A stretch of 64,000 bases of DNA from Klebsormidium nitens (taxonomy: Eukaryota > Streptophyta > Klebsormidiophyceae > Klebsormidiales > Klebsormidiaceae). The position numbers and the translations under genes are program-made. The stretch spans positions 43,772 through 107,771 of the forward strand of contig DF237249.1 in NCBI GenBank assembly GCA_000708835.1, given 5' to 3'. A model generated the notes under the pieces. It saw nothing but the letters and a program-made list of their open reading frames with translations, ran no database searches and was not told the DNA's origin. Shown here one piece after another: positions 11,239 through 23,780 of this stretch (its first letter is position 1; every line of letters begins with the position of its first letter).

Positions 11239-12984
11239 TGAGACGAATTGTACCTCAGCCTCAGTATGTTTGAGGCACCTAGGGAGAGGTTTGAGTTTGG
11301 AGGGATTGAAGGAGATGAAAGATTGCACGGATGACTGAGCAATCGAAAGATTGCATGCAAGGGTCAGTGTAAACAGATTGTGCGTGAGAGTCTAAAGTTT
11401 CAGCAGTTAAGATCTATTATATAGACCAGCATAGGGTTTTCAATGAGTGTACTTCAGAGAACACTTCGCATGAATAGAGATTTGCATTTTCAATTGATAA
11501 GCTCAACGTAAAATGTGCGGCTTTGACTTTCTGTACCATAGAGAACAATAAACTGTCCGGTCACAGTGTCAAGCTGATGACCTGACTGAAGTACTCTTTA
11601 ATTAATGCTTAGTGTAGATCCTTCGATGTATTATTCCAAATGTACTCCGACCTGATTGTGTTCTCTGAATTAATGAAACCGGCGGCTCTCGAGCTGAATG
11701 AGTGCTCGAATCTGCCAGTGAATGTGTGAATACGCTTCAGACTATAGTCATACCAAGCGATATACATGGAAGAAACAGGCGTCCGTTGAAACGTTTAATG
11801 GTTTAAACTCTCCTGCCTTCGAACGTTTGAATGTGATGATCAGGCGTGAGTCATACCGAATGCCCAACAATGTTGACCGTATATGGCTGACCCACTCTAG
11901 TATTTACTTTGCACCGTGCACCCATTTAGACGCTAACAGGATACGTCAAGGATCTAGCTGGACGATGTTGTGCATGTGCACGTGGTAATATTCGTTCCGA
12001 GCTCTGTGCTGCTTACACTGGACCTGCCAAGTGATTTCGGAGGAAAAGCCGTTTGCTACCGTCAGGATCCAGCTGTTAACCGAATATTTTGGTGAATGCC
12101 CCGGCGCCTATTCAGCGGCTCGGTCCACTCCGGGCTCTAATCGACTGCCTCTGCCTTTACCCTGCTAGTTTTGAATCCTAGATTTTTGAATCAAGGTGGC
12201 CTCTAACCAACGTCGAGAAACTGGTTTGCTCTGAATCGAGGACCGTTTGCCGGCCTCCCCCTCCCGTAGGGGCGCACGGAGTTCTCGGTGAAGGGATTCG
12301 ATTGAGCAGGAAGCCTGATTAGCGGTTTATCCATCTTTCATGCCTTTCGTCTCTCCTCCCTGAATCTGCCGAGGAGCCGCATCACCTCGTTGCGTACGTC
12401 ACCTCAGTATCATGCTCGTCGAACTTTTTCGCCTCGGAAAGTAGGTCGCATCATCTTCTCCGAAGGCTCCTGATTCCAGCACAGTGCTCATGAAGCAAGA
12501 GCAACGAGGCAGGCGTTGGGGTCTCTAGTAGATCCGCACTGGGCGGAATGCTTCTCTTCGTCTCGCGCTGCCTCGATCGCCGGCCCCCATGATCCAACCT
12601 TGTGCTGGCAAGGATCTCTTCGTCTCCGTTTGAAAGAGTCTCTAGTGCTCCCATGATCGCCTCGGCGCAAATATACGCAGGCGCAGCTGACTGGGCCTCA
12701 GCACCTACTGAGCCGAAAATTGCGCGAAATAGAGCGAAGTTGTAACCATGTTTCAGACTGCGAAGGGGCCGAGTCTAGAGCTACCTTCCGAAGCATTTTG
12801 CTTCTCAAAGGCCCACCGTGACTTTCCGTCCAGGATCACCGTGCCAGAAAGAAACTCGGCAATCGCGTCAAGTCACATTTCCATTCGCAGAAGTTGCGTT
12901 GCGGATCAAGAAAGTAAGGCGCGCTTGAGTGGAAGTTCTCTGGCTCGTCATCCTGCCTTTGTCTTCACCCCCTTCGCGAGGAAC
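11239..12984. other. Intergenic, no gene seen
   Basis: AT-richer sequence after the secreted orphan. The end (about 12748-12984) is in frame with the next gene but has no signal-like features, so it is read as its 5' UTR. Nothing else is supportable. Confidence 0.5.
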
Positions 12985-15364
12985 ATGACGGCGTCAAGAG
13001 GGTGTCTTACCAGCATTTCGGCCCTGCTTCTCGTGATGGGCGCCAAGAACCAGGTGAGTCCAAGATGAGGTTTGCAATTTGATGGGTTCAGTGACGGTCG
13101 AAGTTCTCAGAAGTTTCTAAATCTTGTAAAGCAGATGGTATAGGGAAGGTCCGCTACAGGCCAGATGGTAGCAGCTTACAGCGGGTGTGTATCTATCTGA
13201 TGCCTGTTTCGAACCCTCACTTTCTTCTGCCTTGAGACTATTATATTGCTTTGAATGTTCTAAGGACAATTGTATAGCAGTCCGAGCACAGCTTACGTTG
13301 CAATCTGAACCGATTTATGTCAACGAGGGAATCGTGTAATTACATCTCTTTATCTCGATTTTGTCCTGTCGGTGCTAGGCGTCCGGAAACTCGCTCCAGG
13401 CCCTGGCGAGCGAGCGCAATTCCGGTGTCCGGAACAGTTCCGCTGTTCCGCGCAAGCTCCTCCAAACCCCCGCTCCAGGTGCGTTGCTTGGATTGCACCG
13501 GAGATGCATTCAAAGCGTTGTAAGGAGAAAAGTGAACGGCTGGTTTATCAGTTTAAGCTCAGCTAAGCAGGCTTTTCGAGAACCCGAGAACATAAAGCTC
13601 AGGGAAGAAAGGAACAGGCTCGAGTGGGACCAGGCTGGGCAAAGGAAAATTCCAGATAAGATGCTGGGAAGAAACTATTCGGTTTTCTCACGTGGCCCGC
13701 TCCAAATACCTTGAGCACCGAGCGTGCGATCGAGACTATTGCTTGGTTCTCACTGCACCTAACTTCAGCCCCCTTCCCTTAGTGAATGGAGCCTGCGTTT
13801 TGCATTGCTCAACAGAATGAGTGTAGAATGTCTTACTCCGCTAATCTTAGTGCCCTGGTGCATAGCCTACCGTCCTTGCTAACGTCTGTAGTGTTCTCGT
13901 CAGCCTATGACTTCAAGATCCAAACTGTAATACTGCGTAAGATCTCTTTCGAAGATTCTTTTATTTCCCCAGGTTCATCCCCTTTCTGCCCCGCCAACTT
14001 CATTCTCTGTACTTTCCTCGACATCCCATTGGGAATTCCACGACCGCCGCCCCTGTGTTGCCGGGCCTCAATCTGCCCAGTCCCCAGGGGCAACCTCGTG
14101 CAGTGCGTCTTAGTGTCAAGCCCTCGCACAGCTCCACCTGTTATCCCGACCACTCCGTCGCTTGCTCCGACGACCCCCACCCCAACCCCGGCGGCCTCTG
14201 CCCTCACCCCGGTCATACCGGTCCCGACCCCGACCACCCCGTCCCTAACCCCGGTTATTGTCCCTACTAACTCCGCCCCAATTTCGACCACCCCGGTCGT
14301 CCCGGCCCGCACCTCGACCGCCCCTAACCCTACCCCAACCACCCCCGCCCTTACCCCGGTCATACCGGCCCCGACTACCCCCGCCCTCACTTCGATCGCC
14401 CCTACCCCCATCCCGACTCGGACTACCCCTGCCATGACTCCGACTTCCCCTGCCCCAACCTCAACCACTCCTGTCCCTTCCCCGACCAGTTCCGCAACAA
14501 CTCCGACCATTCCGGCGCTTATCTTGACTACGTCCCCTACCCCTACCCCGACCATCCCAGCCCTTACCCCGACTACCCCTGGCTCCACCCCGACCATCCC
14601 GGCCATTTCTCTGCTCCCCGGTTTCCCAGCCTCGACCACTCCGAGAGCCACTCCGACCGTTATCCCTGCCGAAGGACCCGCCGTTCGACCGCCCCCAGTG
14701 GAGGTACTCGCAGGTACTTCCGCTGGAGGTTCCGCCAGTCCTGTTGAAGAAGGCCGGATTATCAAAGAGTTGCCACGAAACTGCGGCATTCAGTTTGCGT
14801 CCACGCGGGTCCGGGGGAAGGGGGATGAATCGTGCTTGTTTTGACGTAGGGAGACCGAACGTAGTCGTGCTATTTTCTGTACTTGGGCTCCGTTTTGAAG
14901 CTTTAGAAATCCTTGTTCTGTCTGTCGACTGACTTCACGTCGCCGAGGTAAACGCTGTTGACGTAACGGGAGTGCATCTGCTTTCGAGCACGCAAAAAAC
15001 GACAAAACAGAATGGACGTACGTGCGGGGTGGATCAACAGCTCCTACTTTCAGGGGAGGCAGCAGCGATTGTTGTTGGGAGTCTCGCTTGCATGAACCAG
15101 ATTTGCTTGACCCGCATCGCTTCCGTGCTTTCCCGCAGTATAGCTAACACGCCTCTCTTATGGCTGAGTGCAGGTAGTCCAACGTGCCTCAATAGTGGTC
15201 CCGCAGGAACGAAGTTCACCGGTGAATGCCCTAGTTCCTCGAACACAGATGTGCTGTGCTGCTCATTCATCGGCCCTTATTGCCCGGCCGATCCCCTTGA
15301 CGTAGAATTTGAAGTCGACCTCGGATTTTGCATCTTTTTCCCGCGTAAAATGATCCGGCCGTAG
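12985..15364 (+). CDS. Secreted Thr/Pro-rich cell-wall-type glycoprotein with Cys-rich tail
   Basis: Four exons close in phase to 366 aa: 12985-13053, 13379-13478, 13973-14713, 15174-15364. The first exon is a signal peptide (MTASRG, then a hydrophobic stretch). Exon 3 encodes a long Thr/Pro/Ala/Val region with many TP, SP, AP and VP pairs in irregular short repeats such as TPTTPALTPVIP. That is the glycosylation pattern of arabinogalactan and other hydroxyproline-rich wall proteins. The last exon gives a compact Cys-rich module with six cysteines, including a CC pair, before a short basic end. Reading straight through the exon 3 donor would instead stop at 14844. The exact N-terminal part of exon 3 is less certain. 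Family assignment is by composition, not homology. Confidence 0.7.
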
Positions 15365-16776
15365 TAGCCGCCATGTAATCCAGCTCCTGGCTCCTTTACA
15401 CTGGGTCGATTATTGTGGAGCGCTGTCTTTCATTACAATCGCTAAATCAGAAAAGAATATGGATGTCGTGCGACTGATTGGAGTCAGGATACAGGCGCTA
15501 GCAAACGTTCTTCAAATAGAACAGGTTCGAGATTATAGAAACTTCCCAAGGCACTTAGAATTGGAGTTTGGCTGGCCAACGTGTCTAGTCTAAGTAAGAG
15601 TTTAAGCGGGCCTGTGCAAAGCCGCCCGGATCCAGAGAGTAAGCTAGCTTCGATAGGCAAAAGCGACAGACCTCTTTTCGGACACCACGTAGTTGTGAGG
15701 ACAAGAATATATATGCAACCCATGTACTAAGAGGATTCGTGTCTTGGCACAGCAACCATACCGTCAGAGAGGTCTTTGACGGCGCCGGAAAAGTGTGCTT
15801 GCAGAGCCACAAAAGGATGCTTTGAGTCAAAAGCTTTCCATTCTTGAAACATTTCTCTTTTTAGAAGGTTTGGATTGATCAAATAGCAGGCAGAATAAAT
15901 CTGCAGGTGTGAATATCTGAGACAAGAGGCTTGCATCAAGCGATCTTATGAATAATGTACAAATCTCTCAGGAGTTGAATCTCGTCCGTAGCTGACCCAT
16001 AAGCTTGTTGGACAAGTAAATAAGAATACGTTTCATGAAGATAAGTATATGCGTTATCCTTATGAAGTATACAGCTAGCACTGGAAAAGAAATGAAGTTC
16101 ATTACTTCTGCTCGCGAGCATGGAGCATCACGATCGATGCACGGATGCGGGAAATCAATTTAAGATGAATAATCCTCGTTGAGGGAGGTCTAACTACTCG
16201 AGAAACCCCAGGCAAACCGAATATGAAGAAAGTGACTGAACAAGGTTGACACAAATTCGGATTCATACGGATCAATTGAAAGGGTCGATGAATCGATTAC
16301 ACTCAGGCGGTGAGAGTGGCTGTTCCAAGTTGAGTTGGTAATCCTTAACGTACAGTTTCTACTTGGTAGCTGGCATGCAGCTGGTAATTAGCCCTCCTAA
16401 CTAAAATGTTTGTTCGTTGCATGATCCTCTACGGGGTAATGCACGCGAATGCGGCAAGGCCGTTGAAATTTAATTTAGCTTACGTTAGAAGTACGTCTGA
16501 TCAAAGCGAGCTCTTTGTGCTACTCTACTTCAACCACCCTCCACTCAGTCACTACAAATTCCTTCCAAGTCTTCATAGTTATATGGATCACTCATAGCCG
16601 GTCGGCAGCGGCTTTATGAACATTCTGAAGCCCCGCTTTCTCCATTTACAACCGCTGATTTACTCATAACACACAGTGACCGTGGGCTAAAATGCATTGA
16701 TTGTGGGCGAACTTGGCAGACTCGTCTTGGGCCCTAATTAAGAGCTCCTCTTGAACCCCTCTCTTAATATACATTC
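15365..16776. other. Convergent intergenic region, no gene seen
   Basis: Lies between two genes that end toward each other, so it holds two 3' UTRs. AT-rich with only short frames. Confidence 0.5.
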
Positions 16777-19700
16777 CTAGATGAAGCACACAAGCCCCCC
16801 GCTGCGCATGTTCTTGCACGACAGCTCGCCATCCACCGTCCATTCCGTCTCATCGACGGCCGAGAGGCCCAGCAGCTTGCGCGCGATGACGTTGATCTTG
16901 GAGAAGGCGCCGGCGCTCATGGGCCTGAAGCGCTTGTACGCGAAGTCGGTGCTGAGCAGGGATGACGTCATGTAGTCGACGTCCTTGCCCTCGACGACGT
17001 CAGCCTCGTCGAACTTGACGGCCGCGGCCTTGAGCGCCTCGGCGCGGTGCGCGGCGAACGTCTGACCCAGCGCGCCGTGGACGGTGCCTGCGAGAAGGAA
17101 GAACTAGACAGGGTGAGAAAACAGGACGAAAGAGCTAAAAGCAAAGGTCTGGCAGAGCGCGATTGAAATGTGCGTGAAGGATTGACATCGGGTGAGAGGA
17201 GAGGGAAAACACTTTGTGCTCAAAGCGAAGGTTTGGCCGAGCGCGCCTGCAAAAAGATAGCATATGCTTGAAGAAGAGCTATGATTTCAGAAGCTAGAAT
17301 AAATGATACGAAAGGGCGGAAACGTTGTCCCAGCGTGCCGTGGAACCAAGGGTGAAATAGAGAGGGGGAGAAGCGAGCAAGGGAGGTTCATGCGGAGGGC
17401 GCGAGACTGAAGAGCAGGGTTGGATACCACGGTGGCAGAAACAAGCCAAAGTTTCCAGACGACGAAAAGGTGAGCCAAATGCGAGGAGTTTGGAATGCAT
17501 GATTCTGGAGGCCACAGAAACTAATCTTGAATACCAATAGAGGGCGAGCCGGCAAAGAATGCTCCATGGACGTATAAAAGCAGACAGATACGGATACAAT
17601 TCGAGCGGACCAACTCTTGATACAAAAGCATGACAAGTTCTGCGTTGACTGGGACCAGCAGCGTCACGGCCTTTTTATAGTCAAGTTTGACCGGCGTGAC
17701 GTCTTCGGAGTACCGGAACACAAGCATGACAAGCACCGTCTCCCGAGAACTGGCACGCTGACGGTCCAGCCGCTGACGCACCGGTGACGTTAAGCTTGCT
17801 GATCCCGATGTCGATGTGGTTGCCCGCGGGGTGCTCGTGCGCCGCTGCCGTCACGATGACGTCAATGTGCTCGCGGATGCTGACGCGGAACGAGTAGGCG
17901 AACGGCGCGACTTTGATGGTGAGCCCTTCGTCTTCGAAGAGGGCCGCCTCCTGATTCAAGACGGAGGCGAGGAAGGACTCCGGGCGCAGCTCCTGGCCGT
18001 CGATCTGAATGACGAACGGCACGGATTCGGTGAAGGCGGCGGAGCCCTGCAGAGGGGAGGAAGGAGTCCTGTCAGCTGTGCAGGCAGGGATGACGCCAAA
18101 CAAATCATCGGGGGAAACTTTTGTCGGTCGGAAAAGAAAGCCGCGAGTTGGCTTTTAAGCAATTGTTTTTGCCCTTTCAAATTAGCAGGAGGAATGGACT
18201 TTCTTGACACCCGCGAGGCCATGCAAGTCAGGTCGCACCAAAGTCACTGGCAAGACGCCTGCGCGAGCCAGCTATACCCACGACAGTCTTCCTTTTCCGC
18301 CCCAACCTTTGATACGCACCGGCTTTGAGCGAAGGGTCATCAATATGGCCGTTAAAGTTCGCACGATGGAAGTCGATTATGTTTGCGGGCCTGTACACGA
18401 AGTTGGCCTTTCTTACAATTCAAAAACCCATAATGCAGGTGATGAGAGGAGCTCGAGGCAGCTTACCTCCTTGACGGTAAAGGTGGCGGAACGAACGCCG
18501 CCGTTTTCGGCCCACATAAAGCCGAGGGCGGACATCCAGGTGCCGTCGAAGCCGGTCTCGAGTCCGTCCTGGCCGATGAAGTGGGCGTTCATGGTTAGGC
18601 CTTGGTCGGTGATCAGGTTGAAGTCTCTGTCTGTGGGGCAAAAAGAGTGGGGTTAGTAGAGACGTACCGATTGCTGAAGACAGCTCACTCCAGTCGAGCT
18701 TAAACCTTGCTCAAGCGACTGATACTACTGCAAAGACTCATCTCAGACCGGTGCCCAAAAACTGCCGAGAAATCTTTTCACTGGGATATTTACTAGTGGT
18801 AGAACGTCATTTTGAGCCAGATTCAGAAGAGGACTTCTTTGCTGTTCAACACAGACTGATAATCGAGGGTTAATGTGAAAGAGCAAGGGGCTTACCAGGC
18901 AGGCCGTGGAAGTCGTAATGGATACCGAAAGCGCCGCGGAAGTGGGGGTCTGTCGGGAGAAGAAGGACACTTCAGAATCTTCAAGTCAGGCCAATGCTGC
19001 AGCAGATTGGAAGCCAACGAAGACAATCCTGGGTCAAACTTGTACACAGAATATGCATGCACATCACAGAAAGCTCCTTCAGAACTTCCGCTCATGAACT
19101 CGAGGGCCTAAAGAAGATGAGAAGAGGGCCCGGAGAAGATGAGAATTCCTTCAACTGACAATGTTGACCAATTGCCAAGCCCAGGGGAGTAACTGAAAAC
19201 TGGACACTCCAAATAAAGCTTGACAAGACAAAGCAGTCCTCACACCCTCACCCATAAAATAAAGACAAGCCACAGGAACCCTACGACTCTAGTGTTTCCC
19301 ACCCCATTTCCGGCCGGACAAGGGGCAGTAGTACCTCCAACCACTAAACTTCGAGCGGCACAGTCTTCCTAATCCGCAGAGAAAGAGCAAACTGACTCAC
19401 CGGCGCAAGCGCCAGTCGATTGCAGCTCGTCCGCCTTTGCCTTGGCGTTATCCTTGGGGGGGCCACACAGGCAGAACGTCTTAATGTTGCCTTTTCCCTC
19501 CTCCTTGCACGCCAACGTGCAGCAGTCGTCAATCCTTTGGCCCACGCCGTTCTTGCAGTCGCCGCAGGTGACGTACGCGTAGGCCTTCGCGCATGTGTCG
19601 ACGCTATGGCCCTGCAGAGACAGGAGGCCTCACAATGTGAACCATTCGTTCAAAAGTTCGGCCGGTGGTTCAAGCGTTTTGTTCAGTCGATTGGCTCTTG

Positions 19701-20215
19701 GGAAAGGCGGAGGGAAAGGGGCTCGAGCTGGAGTCTACTTAAGACACACAGGTCTGACACTCTTGCAGCTATGGATGACAGCTGTCAAGCCTAAAAACAG
19801 GACCAGTCAGGAACCTGCAAGACTCTGCACCCGACTGGTATTGGACCCCAAATCAATGAATCAGCGACCGTGGTGTTTGCCGACATTTCAGATGGCAGAA
19901 GGTCGTAACTACTGAAGAGAATGATCAAGCCTCTGAAGCAGCTGTGTCTCTGCTAGTTTCAGCGAGTGACTCGAACCTTCAAAGTGAAGTGCTCAAGCTA
20001 GAGAACGAGCAGAGAACTAGAGCTGGAAGATCCGCTTGATAAGCACTTCAGTCGCGCCGGCTCACCTGGATGTAAGTTGGGTCCCCATTGAGAGTGGCCA
20101 CACCGCCCTTGTCGCAGTCGTTAGTTCCCTTCTTGCAAATCTCGCAGTCGTTGGCAAAGGCAGAGACCGCGAAGAGAGAAAGGAGGAGCGCGGCGGTGAG
20201 AAGGCGGGGAGCCAT
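16777..20215 (-). CDS. Secreted Root_cap (LEA-like) domain protein
   Basis: Six exons close in phase to 384 aa: 20215-20066, 19611-19401, 18949-18896, 18630-18467, 18046-17782, 17087-16777. A signal peptide (MAPRLLTAALLLSLF) is followed by a Cys-rich segment with CEICKKG, CGDCKNG and CTLAC, then the family hallmark DPHFRGAFGIHYDFHG. The next exon has NLITDQGLTMNAHFIGQ, typical of the Root_cap domain (Pfam PF06830), and the last begins VHGALGQTF, matching the domain's VHGxLGxTY block. Root_cap proteins are secreted plant proteins known from root caps and desiccation-related sets; their biochemistry is unclear. An alga has no root, so a mucilage or wall role is inference. A TATA box lies upstream. 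Confidence 0.9.
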
Positions 20216-20730
20216 GGTGACAGCTGGCGAAGGATAAGCGCAACCGACGCTTGGTGACAAAAATTTGGAAGCTCTGAACCAACGAAGAGAGAATGGTGCG
20301 GTGAAGAGGGCTATGGCTTCGTTTATATACCTCGGAATTCGCTTGTGATGTGGCATGAGGTAGCAGCAAAAGCGGACCCTGAATTGACTTCGCAGACAGC
20401 TTTCGAAGGATTGACGGTAGGCAGCGGAACCGAATGGGTAAAATGAGTGCGCGAATATGACGTGACAGATAGTGAAATATGATTGCTCCGGAGCTGTCGG
20501 ACCCTCGGGCCGGACCCACATAAGGCCTGGCAAACATTTCGCGTTCGAGGTGATACTCGAGAAAAATAACGGGAGATTACAGATTGGTCGTGCGGTAGAC
20601 GGTGGACTGCGGAGCTCCGCTCTGGTCTGGCTCAGGTGTCAACATAGTGCGCAGATGACGTGACAGGTCGATGTCAGATCATATGATTGCTCCGGAGCCG
20701 TCGGAGCTCGGGGCGATCAACGCACGCTTG
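20216..20730 (-). promoter_or_regulatory. Upstream region of the Root_cap gene with TATA box and duplicated element
   Basis: On the minus strand, gtatataaac at 20330-20321 lies about 106 bp before the start codon, a good TATA distance. Further upstream a block is present twice, at 20446-20519 and 20645-20714. It contains tgacgtgaca and atatgattgctccggagc. Confidence 0.6.
20446..20714. repeat. Duplicated block of about 70 bp, copies 199 bp apart
   Basis: Copy one is 20446-20519 and copy two 20645-20714. Both run agtgcgc, then atgacgtgacag, then atatgattgctccggagc and gtcgg, with small indels between. Both lie upstream of the Root_cap start. Confidence 0.8.
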
Positions 20731-23560
20731 CAATCCTTCATCTACTCATGTCCGGATAGGACTCTGGAAGACGATCTTGAGGCCTTCACTTAGCGGGTCG
20801 TCAATGATTTACGCACGTACCAAGCCAGCTTCAAACGGGAGGTCACCGATCATTATGCGAAAATACATCTCATGCTAATCTGGACCGTCGATACTGGATT
20901 ATGCATGCATAAGATTCCCGTCTGCTCGACCAGCCAGCGGGCTCAAAAACTGGGCCGGGCAAACCGCCCCAACGCCCCTTGTCACACCATCTCGAAGTAC
21001 TACATACGTTACGCTGAGAGTGACTTCGTCCGGTATACTGGGCCGGTGTGCAATGGTCGAGCTCCCGGTCGGGTCCGGTCCATTGTTCCCTAAATGAGTC
21101 ACAGTAAGCTCGAGCTACATACAAGACTTGGAGGGTGGGGTTGGCAAGGGAGTTTAGGGTACTGGGTTCCCCGGTACGGCTGCGGAGCAGGTCGATTTGT
21201 GGGTTTACGCCAGAAATTGTGAGTTTACGCTTCTGGTGTTAGGTTGATCCCACTCATCATTTGAGCCTGTTATAACTAACGTAGCTTATTCATGTCCGGT
21301 CCAGAGTTCTGGACCAGCGGCCAGCTTGAGGGCACCGAAGGAAAGCTCTACGCGAAGAATGGGGCGGAGTACCGGTGTTGATCCAGACTGCATCCACTAG
21401 ATCCAATGTGGATTTGATTCAAAAGATTCGCTTGTCGGGTTCGACCTCCCAGGTTGTTACCTTTCCTGGGCCCTCAACAGGGCGTGTTGCCTACCCGGTC
21501 TCCTAGGGTTTTAACGGTCAAATCAAAATTTTCTTGACTTCCCTCCTCCAATTCCCTGAATGGGACCTCGCATTATTGAATGATTCGTCGAATCATTGGA
21601 AGATGCTGCTTAATTAAGCACCCCAAGCATGGCTAATCAGCTTCAACAGTGGTTCGCATGATTATTCCGTACTCTGGAGATACAGTTTGAACATCTTTGC
21701 AACGTACTAGCACTGAGTTGTGGTCCTTCAACAAGTCACTAGGACCAAATGAGAAAAGCGTCGGATCGGGTTGATCTAAGCTGTGACCCGAGAGTCCGAG
21801 AAGTAGCTGCCGCAACTGGGCAGCCTGAGGTCATCACCAGTTTTTGACCTGCCCAAATAGTGACTCAGAACGGCCAACTTTTGCCACCTTGACTAACAAT
21901 TTCTGGAAATAACAGTGCGAAATGAAAGTTCAAGGACACCACATGAATCTGATCATTGAGATGTGAGCCGCCCGGCCTTTGATTCCATGTCTGGAACTTC
22001 GACTGACATCGAAGTTGCCAAGTTGCAGTAAGCTAGCATTACTTGAGGTCAAACATTTCCTGCTCGAACTTCCTGTGTACTTTTACAATGTATTGATTCA
22101 GCATTGTTTTCAGGATGTGCTTTCGTGCTTTCGGATCACATACGCAAGCCTCTCGAGAGATCTCAAGAGCGAGCTTCATCGTGCGATCCCGAATGTTGAG
22201 ATCGGACAGACACACATGCATTAACGCGTCCTGTCTTGATCATGATCAGTCGAACATCATGCAGACGAATCACGATGCCGTAATTGCAAATGAAGACAAA
22301 GGATCCTTCTCCATATATTTGCGGCCGACCGTCTTTACAACATGCAACTCAAGCAAAGCTTGATTATCAATAGATTACAATATAGATGCACACTCACGTC
22401 ATGGCACCTGTGAATCATGCACTGAGTCGCAGCGGTTCTTTGCCAGCAAGTCCAGTATGCCCGGCGTGACTGTGTTGCGTTGATATATATGACATATTTG
22501 TTTATATGTGTAAGCATGAAATCGTAAACAGGGCCCAGCCGTCATCGGGCTAGTCAATCAACCCATAATTGAAGTCAAAACTGGCTTACCAGGGTCCATA
22601 CCAGGACAAAGTCTCCTTTTGACGACTCGGGGCGTTCTATGCTAGCACCCATGGTCGCAACATCTGCTGCAACCAACAGAGGCGAACGCTCAAAGAAGAA
22701 GGAACTGTCCACGTGTCCAGCATGGGAGTTCGGCGGTAGTCAAGGTTCAGACAGTCAGAACCCACTTTATAAGTATTCAAATACTGGCTTCAATTTGCCA
22801 GCTAGCGATCGAGCGGTGTATCTTTGGCTCGTCCAATCGAACGCACCTTGTTCAATTTGAGCAGCGATTCTGACCTCATACCTAAGCGAGCGCTGCGTAC
22901 GACAGCAGATTTGACATATACTGGTTCCGCTTGTTGACGAATTGGTGGGACAACCTAGCCGTAGAACGCAAAGTTGGAAAGAACAACCTCCGCGTCTAGC
23001 CCGCCAGATTGCCTGTGCCTGGTCTATCCTCGCTCAGGATGTAATAGTGCACAATTGTTGAATCAGCAGCAAAACGTAGCCAAAACAGCCTGCCTGCGCG
23101 CGATAAATGCAATCTACGATCCCGTGCTTTTTTCCACACTAGCTATACGGGAGCTATACTCTGACGCCTAGTCAATGGAGTCAATTACACTGAGCTAAGT
23201 TTCTAAGCGAATTCGTTCCTAAACCCTTTCCCTCTCGAACCTTTCAGGTAAACAGTTTCAGACCAATATAAGTCCTCGAGTGATCGAGGCCCTCAAGCGC
23301 CCTCCAGAAGTTCCCGCCACCTGTTACTCCTCTCATAAACCACTTGGCGATCCCATCCGCCCGGGGAACAAAATCGATCGCCTTCCGCATTGCATCCCAC
23401 AGACTGACTTTTGGCGACCCCGACCACCTGCGCCCTTCAAACCGTACCTGACCGCCCGCTGACGTCACCCCGGTTTAAAGATGCACTTTTGGGCCCCGCT
23501 CACACAAGACAACTTCAAACATCCGTAGAAGCGTGAGAAACGGTCGCTTTCCGCCCCGCC
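20731..23560. other. Long intergenic region, no gene seen
   Basis: Nearly 3 kb with only short frames on either strand and no family motif. It lies upstream of the Root_cap gene and downstream of the GDSL gene. Confidence 0.5.
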
Positions 23561-23572
23561 CGCAAGGCGACT

Positions 23573-23780
23573 CTGCAAGCCTGGTGGTAATACGCCCAGC
23601 CGCCCTTCTCAAACTTTCCCCCTCCTCTAAGGTGAGGCGACTCTCCACACCCCGACCAATCTCACCAGTGTTCTTCCTCTCCTTAAGTGAGGCGACTCTG
23701 CACGCCCGGTAGTTTGATCGCGGTCGCCCTCCCAGGGGGATCCCTCTCCTTAGGTGAGGCGACTCTGCACGCCCGGGGGA
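23573..23780. repeat. Imperfect tandem repeat spanning the GDSL stop codon
   Basis: The core gaggcgactctg recurs near 23573, 23634, 23689 and 23756 (spacings about 61, 55 and 67). It is preceded in several units by cctctcctta. The last unit contains the end of the GDSL coding region, so the final codons and stop are part of the repeat unit. Confidence 0.8.

Noticed and set aside
14055-14270. Alternative plus frame in the same repeat giving a His/Pro/Asp-rich peptide
   Set aside because: It contains stops soon after and does not match the splice phase from the preceding exon. The Thr/Pro frame is open for more than 1 kb.
13905-14789. A 294-codon open frame on the minus strand rich in Gly and Val
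   Set aside because: It is the antisense shadow of the Thr/Pro-rich repeat, whose codons avoid stops on the other strand. It has no signal peptide or motif of its own.
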